Origin: Comamonas sp. lk
GTDB taxonomy: Bacteria; Pseudomonadota; Gammaproteobacteria; Burkholderiales; Burkholderiaceae_C
Length of the DNA: 64,000 bases
Assembly (NCBI GenBank): GCA_945860595.1
Contig: CAMAQV010000010.1
Location: forward strand, 1 to 64,000
Reading direction: 5' to 3'
Below, piece after piece: positions 61,029 through 64,000 of this stretch; position 1 is the first letter of the stretch; each line of letters opens with the position of its first letter. The translations under genes were made by a program, and so were the position numbers. Under the pieces are notes generated by a model that saw nothing but the letters and a program-made list of their open reading frames with translations, was not told the origin of the DNA and did not search any database.

Positions 61029-63332
61029 TCACGCGGCGTCCACCACCACCGGGCGCGCCAACCGCAAGGCATTGAGCACCACCAAGAGCGAGCTCAAAGC
61101 CATGCCCAAACCGGCCAGCCAGGGCGATACATAGCCCATCACGGCAGCGGGTACGCAGGCCGCGTTGTAGGCCAAAGCCCACCACAGGTTTTGCCGCACG
61201 ATGGCCATGGTGCGTTGCGCCAGTTGCTGGGTACGCAGCACCGCCTCCAGGCTCTGGCCCAGCACCACAAAGTCCGCGTGGACCTGGGACACTGCCACGG
61301 TTGCCGAGAAGGCAAACGACACCGCCGCTGCCGCCAGAGCCGGGGTGTCGTTGAGCCCGTCACCCACCATGGCCACTACGCGGCCCTGCGTTTGCAGTGC
61401 CTGCAAGTCAGCCAGCTTGTCAGCCGGGCTGCAGTCACCCCGCGCTACTGCAATACCCACGGCCTGTGCGATACCCGCTACCGATGTGCTGCGGTCACCC
61501 GATAACAGCTGCACCTGTATGCCCTGGGCCTGCAAGGCCGCAACCACGTTCGCAGCGCCCGGGCGCAGTGCCTCACCCAGCACAAAGGTCGCCAGCCAGC
61601 CTTGCGCGTCGCGCACATAGACCCGAACACCCTCTGCCGTGACGGGATCGGCTTGCACAGCATCCACGCCGCACCAGGCCGCAGACCCCAGGCGAAGCGG
61701 GCCCAGTTGGCGCGGCGATTGCCCGGACGCCTTCTCCCACAGGACGCCCTCCACGCCTTGGCCTGCGGTCTCTTTGACCGACAAACAGCGCAGAAGCGTG
61801 CCCGGCGTGGCCTGTACCTGCGCGCGTACCAGCGAGCGCGACGCCGGGTGCAGGGAATGCTGGGCCAAAGCGCACGCCACCGCCAGCGCCGCCTGCGCGT
61901 CCACACCCTCGCGGCAGTGGGTGGCGACCAGCGCCAGACTGTCGCCGGTCAAGGTGCCCGTTTTGTCAAACACAAAAGTATCGACCCGGGCCAGCGCTTC
62001 GATGGCACCCAGCTTGCGCACCAGCACGCCGGCACGCGCCAGCGCCCCCGCAGCGGCCAGCATGGCGGTGGGCGTGGCCAGGGACAGGGCGCAGGGGCAG
62101 GTGACCACCAAAATCGCTACCGCCGTCATCACGCCGCGCTGCGGGTCTACCGTCCACCACCACGCGCCAGCACCGGCTGCCAGTAATAAAACGATGGCCA
62201 AAAAAGGACGGGCAATCCGGTCAGCCAGCGCCGCAATATCGGGCTTGGTGGTGGAGGCCGCCACCATCAGCGCAGCAATTTCGGCATAGCGGGTACCGCC
62301 GCCCACTTGCGTCACGCGGCAGACCACGGTACCGCTGAGGTTGTTGCTGCCCGCCAGCACGCTGTCGCCCACAGCGCGCAGCAGCGGGCGCGATTCGCCG
62401 CTGAGCAGGGCTTCATCCACCTCGGTGCTGCCGGACTCGATCACGGCGTCGGCGGCGAACACCTCGCCCGCGCGCACCCGCATGCGGTCGCCCACCGCCA
62501 GCCACCGTGCGGCAACGCGCTCGGTCTTGTCCTCGGGCAAACAGCGCTCCACGCTGTGCGGCATGCGGTTGATCAAGGCCTCCAGCGCCCCCGCTGTGCG
62601 GTCGCGCAAGCGCAGCTCCAGGGCACGGCCACTGAGCAGAAAAAACACAAACATGGTGAGCGAATCAAAGTACACCGTTGCGCCAAACAGGCTTGCGCGG
62701 TCAAACGTGCCCCAGCTGCTGGTCACAAAGGTGATCGCAATGCCAATGGCCACCGGCACGTCCATGCCGATGCGGCGGGCCCGCAGGTCACGCCAGGCAC
62801 TGGCAAAGTAGGGGCTGCAGGAAAACACCAGCACTGGCAGCGTCAGCACCCAGGACGCCCAGCGCAACAGCTGCTCCATCTCCGGTGTGACGTCTCCCGC
62901 AGGCGAAAAATAGGCCGGGTAGGCGTACATCATGACCTGCATGCTGCACAAGCCGGCCACGGCCCAACGCCACAAGGCCAGGCGCTTTTCGCGTTTGCGT
63001 GCTGCGACCGCGTGCACGTCGAGCGCGGGCAGCACGCCGTAACCCGCCTGCTGGATGGCGGCCATCCAGGCCGAGGGGGCGGCGGTGCCCTGCTGCCAGC
63101 GCACGGCCGCGCGGTGGCTGGCCGAACTGACCTGCGCCGACAGCACGCCAGGACTGCGCAGCAAGGCGGCTTCCACGGTGCCGGCGCAATTGGCGCAGTG
63201 CATGCCTTCGATCACCACGCTGGATTCCCACACAGCAGGCGCTTGCGCCGTGGCCGGGCTGAGGGCCACACTGAAGCCTCCCCATTCGGCAGGGTCATCC
63301 AGAAGTGCGAGGTCAGAATCAGCAAGGGCCAT
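61029..63332 (-). CDS. Heavy-metal (copper-type, CcoI/FixI-like) P1B ATPase
   Basis: HMA motif GMHCANCAGTVEAAL, TCPCALSLATP, FDKTGTLTGDS, MVGDGLNDTPALAAA. Confidence 0.93.
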   Translation of the reverse strand: MALADSDLALLDDPAEWGGFSVALSPATAQAPAVWESSVVIEGMHCANCAGTVEAALLRSPGVLSAQVSSASHRAAVRWQQGTAAPSAWMAAIQQAGYGVLPALDVHAVAARKREKRLALWRWAVAGLCSMQVMMYAYPAYFSPAGDVTPEMEQLLRWASWVLTLPVLVFSCSPYFASAWRDLRARRIGMDVPVAIGIAITFVTSSWGTFDRASLFGATVYFDSLTMFVFFLLSGRALELRLRDRTAGALEALINRMPHSVERCLPEDKTERVAARWLAVGDRMRVRAGEVFAADAVIESGSTEVDEALLSGESRPLLRAVGDSVLAGSNNLSGTVVCRVTQVGGGTRYAEIAALMVAASTTKPDIAALADRIARPFLAIVLLLAAGAGAWWWTVDPQRGVMTAVAILVVTCPCALSLATPTAMLAAAGALARAGVLVRKLGAIEALARVDTFVFDKTGTLTGDSLALVATHCREGVDAQAALAVACALAQHSLHPASRSLVRAQVQATPGTLLRCLSVKETAGQGVEGVLWEKASGQSPRQLGPLRLGSAAWCGVDAVQADPVTAEGVRVYVRDAQGWLATFVLGEALRPGAANVVAALQAQGIQVQLLSGDRSTSVAGIAQAVGIAVARGDCSPADKLADLQALQTQGRVVAMVGDGLNDTPALAAAAVSFAFSATVAVSQVHADFVVLGQSLEAVLRTQQLAQRTMAIVRQNLWWALAYNAACVPAAVMGYVSPWLAGLGMALSSLLVVLNALRLARPVVVDAA

Positions 63333-63392
63333 GGAATGGAGCTTACGCTTTTCACACGCAAAAAATCGCCCCGGACCCGCGCTGCACAGCCG

Positions 63393-64000
63393 CTAGGCTT
63401 TGATGTGCTCTGAAATCCAGCGCAGCAGGTCGATCCACATCTGCCGGGTCTCGGCTTCCCCCGGTGCATGGGTGGCGCTGGGCAGTTCAATGGTCACCAC
63501 CGGCATGCCCTGCTGGATGCCGCCGTAATTGCCCAGACTGCCGGGGAAGATGCCGACCTGGTCCAGATACAGCCGCCCCAGCTTGGGCGGCGGGGTGCTG
63601 GGCCCGTCGTAATCCAGCAGGCCGTAGGGGGCATGGATGCTGACGATCAAATGCGGCTTGAACTCGCGCATTTGCGCGTTGAGATAGCGCGATTCCGGCT
63701 CCGACAGCGGGTACGGGCCGGGCCAGCGGCGGGGATCGCGCCGGGTGCGCTGCTCCCAGTAGTACGCCGCTTCGCGTTTCCAGTTGGGGGTGGGAAAATT
63801 GCGGTTCAGGTCCACACCTTGGGCGTTGGTACGCCGCGCGGGTTTGGCAAATACACCGTCCGGATTCAGCATCGGGATGAAGCGCCATTGCACATTCGAA
63901 CTGGTGGTCTGGGCCTGCTCAATCCACTGCAGGGCCAGCGCGCTGGAGGACAACTCGTCGCCGTGCATGGCAGCGACGACCATGACCCGCACCACAGCGT
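63393..64000 (-). CDS. M14-family zinc peptidase (MpaA-like), partial
   Basis: MVRVMVVAAMHGDELSS, NPDGVFAKPARRTNAQGVDLNRNFPTPNW, VSIHAPYGLLDYDGP, VVTIELPSA; N-terminus likely beyond right edge. Confidence 0.85.
   Translation of the reverse strand, partial: AVVRVMVVAAMHGDELSSSALALQWIEQAQTTSSNVQWRFIPMLNPDGVFAKPARRTNAQGVDLNRNFPTPNWKREAAYYWEQRTRRDPRRWPGPYPLSEPESRYLNAQMREFKPHLIVSIHAPYGLLDYDGPSTPPPKLGRLYLDQVGIFPGSLGNYGGIQQGMPVVTIELPSATHAPGEAETRQMWIDLLRWISEHIKA

Overview
This window looks like a high-GC betaproteobacterial chromosome segment, probably Comamonadaceae/Burkholderiales judging by protein content and gene order (inference, no search run). It is almost entirely coding. In order it contains: a pntAB transhydrogenase locus (pntB runs off the left edge); a type II secretion cluster (gspC divergent from gspGHIJKLM, a truncated gspN, then gspDEF); a NUDIX hydrolase, mnmA and pyk; a decayed dimethylglycine-dehydrogenase-like remnant; a CobW-type GTPase; a DksA-like protein with a long Lys/Ala/Pro-rich N-terminus; a polyol (mannitol/sorbitol) ABC transport and dehydrogenase operon with an AraC regulator; a complete dcw cluster mraZ-rsmH-ftsL-ftsI-murE::murF (single fused ORF)-mraY-murD-ftsW-murG-murC-ddl-ftsQ-ftsA-ftsZ-lpxC; ruvC, mtgA, a TonB-like gene, an RNB ribonuclease, rodA, tldD, a CNNM/CorC-type protein, apaH, rhlE-like and dcd; then a BMP-family binding protein, a fatty-acid desaturase, a PhnD-like protein, a Rieske oxygenase, a CcoI/FixI-like P-type ATPase and a partial M14 peptidase. 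I saw no tRNA, rRNA, CRISPR array, IS transposase or prophage. The strongest non-routine signal is an apparently structured 5' leader with an intrinsic terminator just upstream of the BMP-family gene (about 58050-58150, minus strand), a candidate riboswitch or attenuator. Other notable items are the gspN truncation next to a palindrome-rich segment, the in-frame internally deleted DMGDH remnant, the MurE-MurF fusion, and an intra-operon terminator between the polyol binding-protein gene and its permeases.
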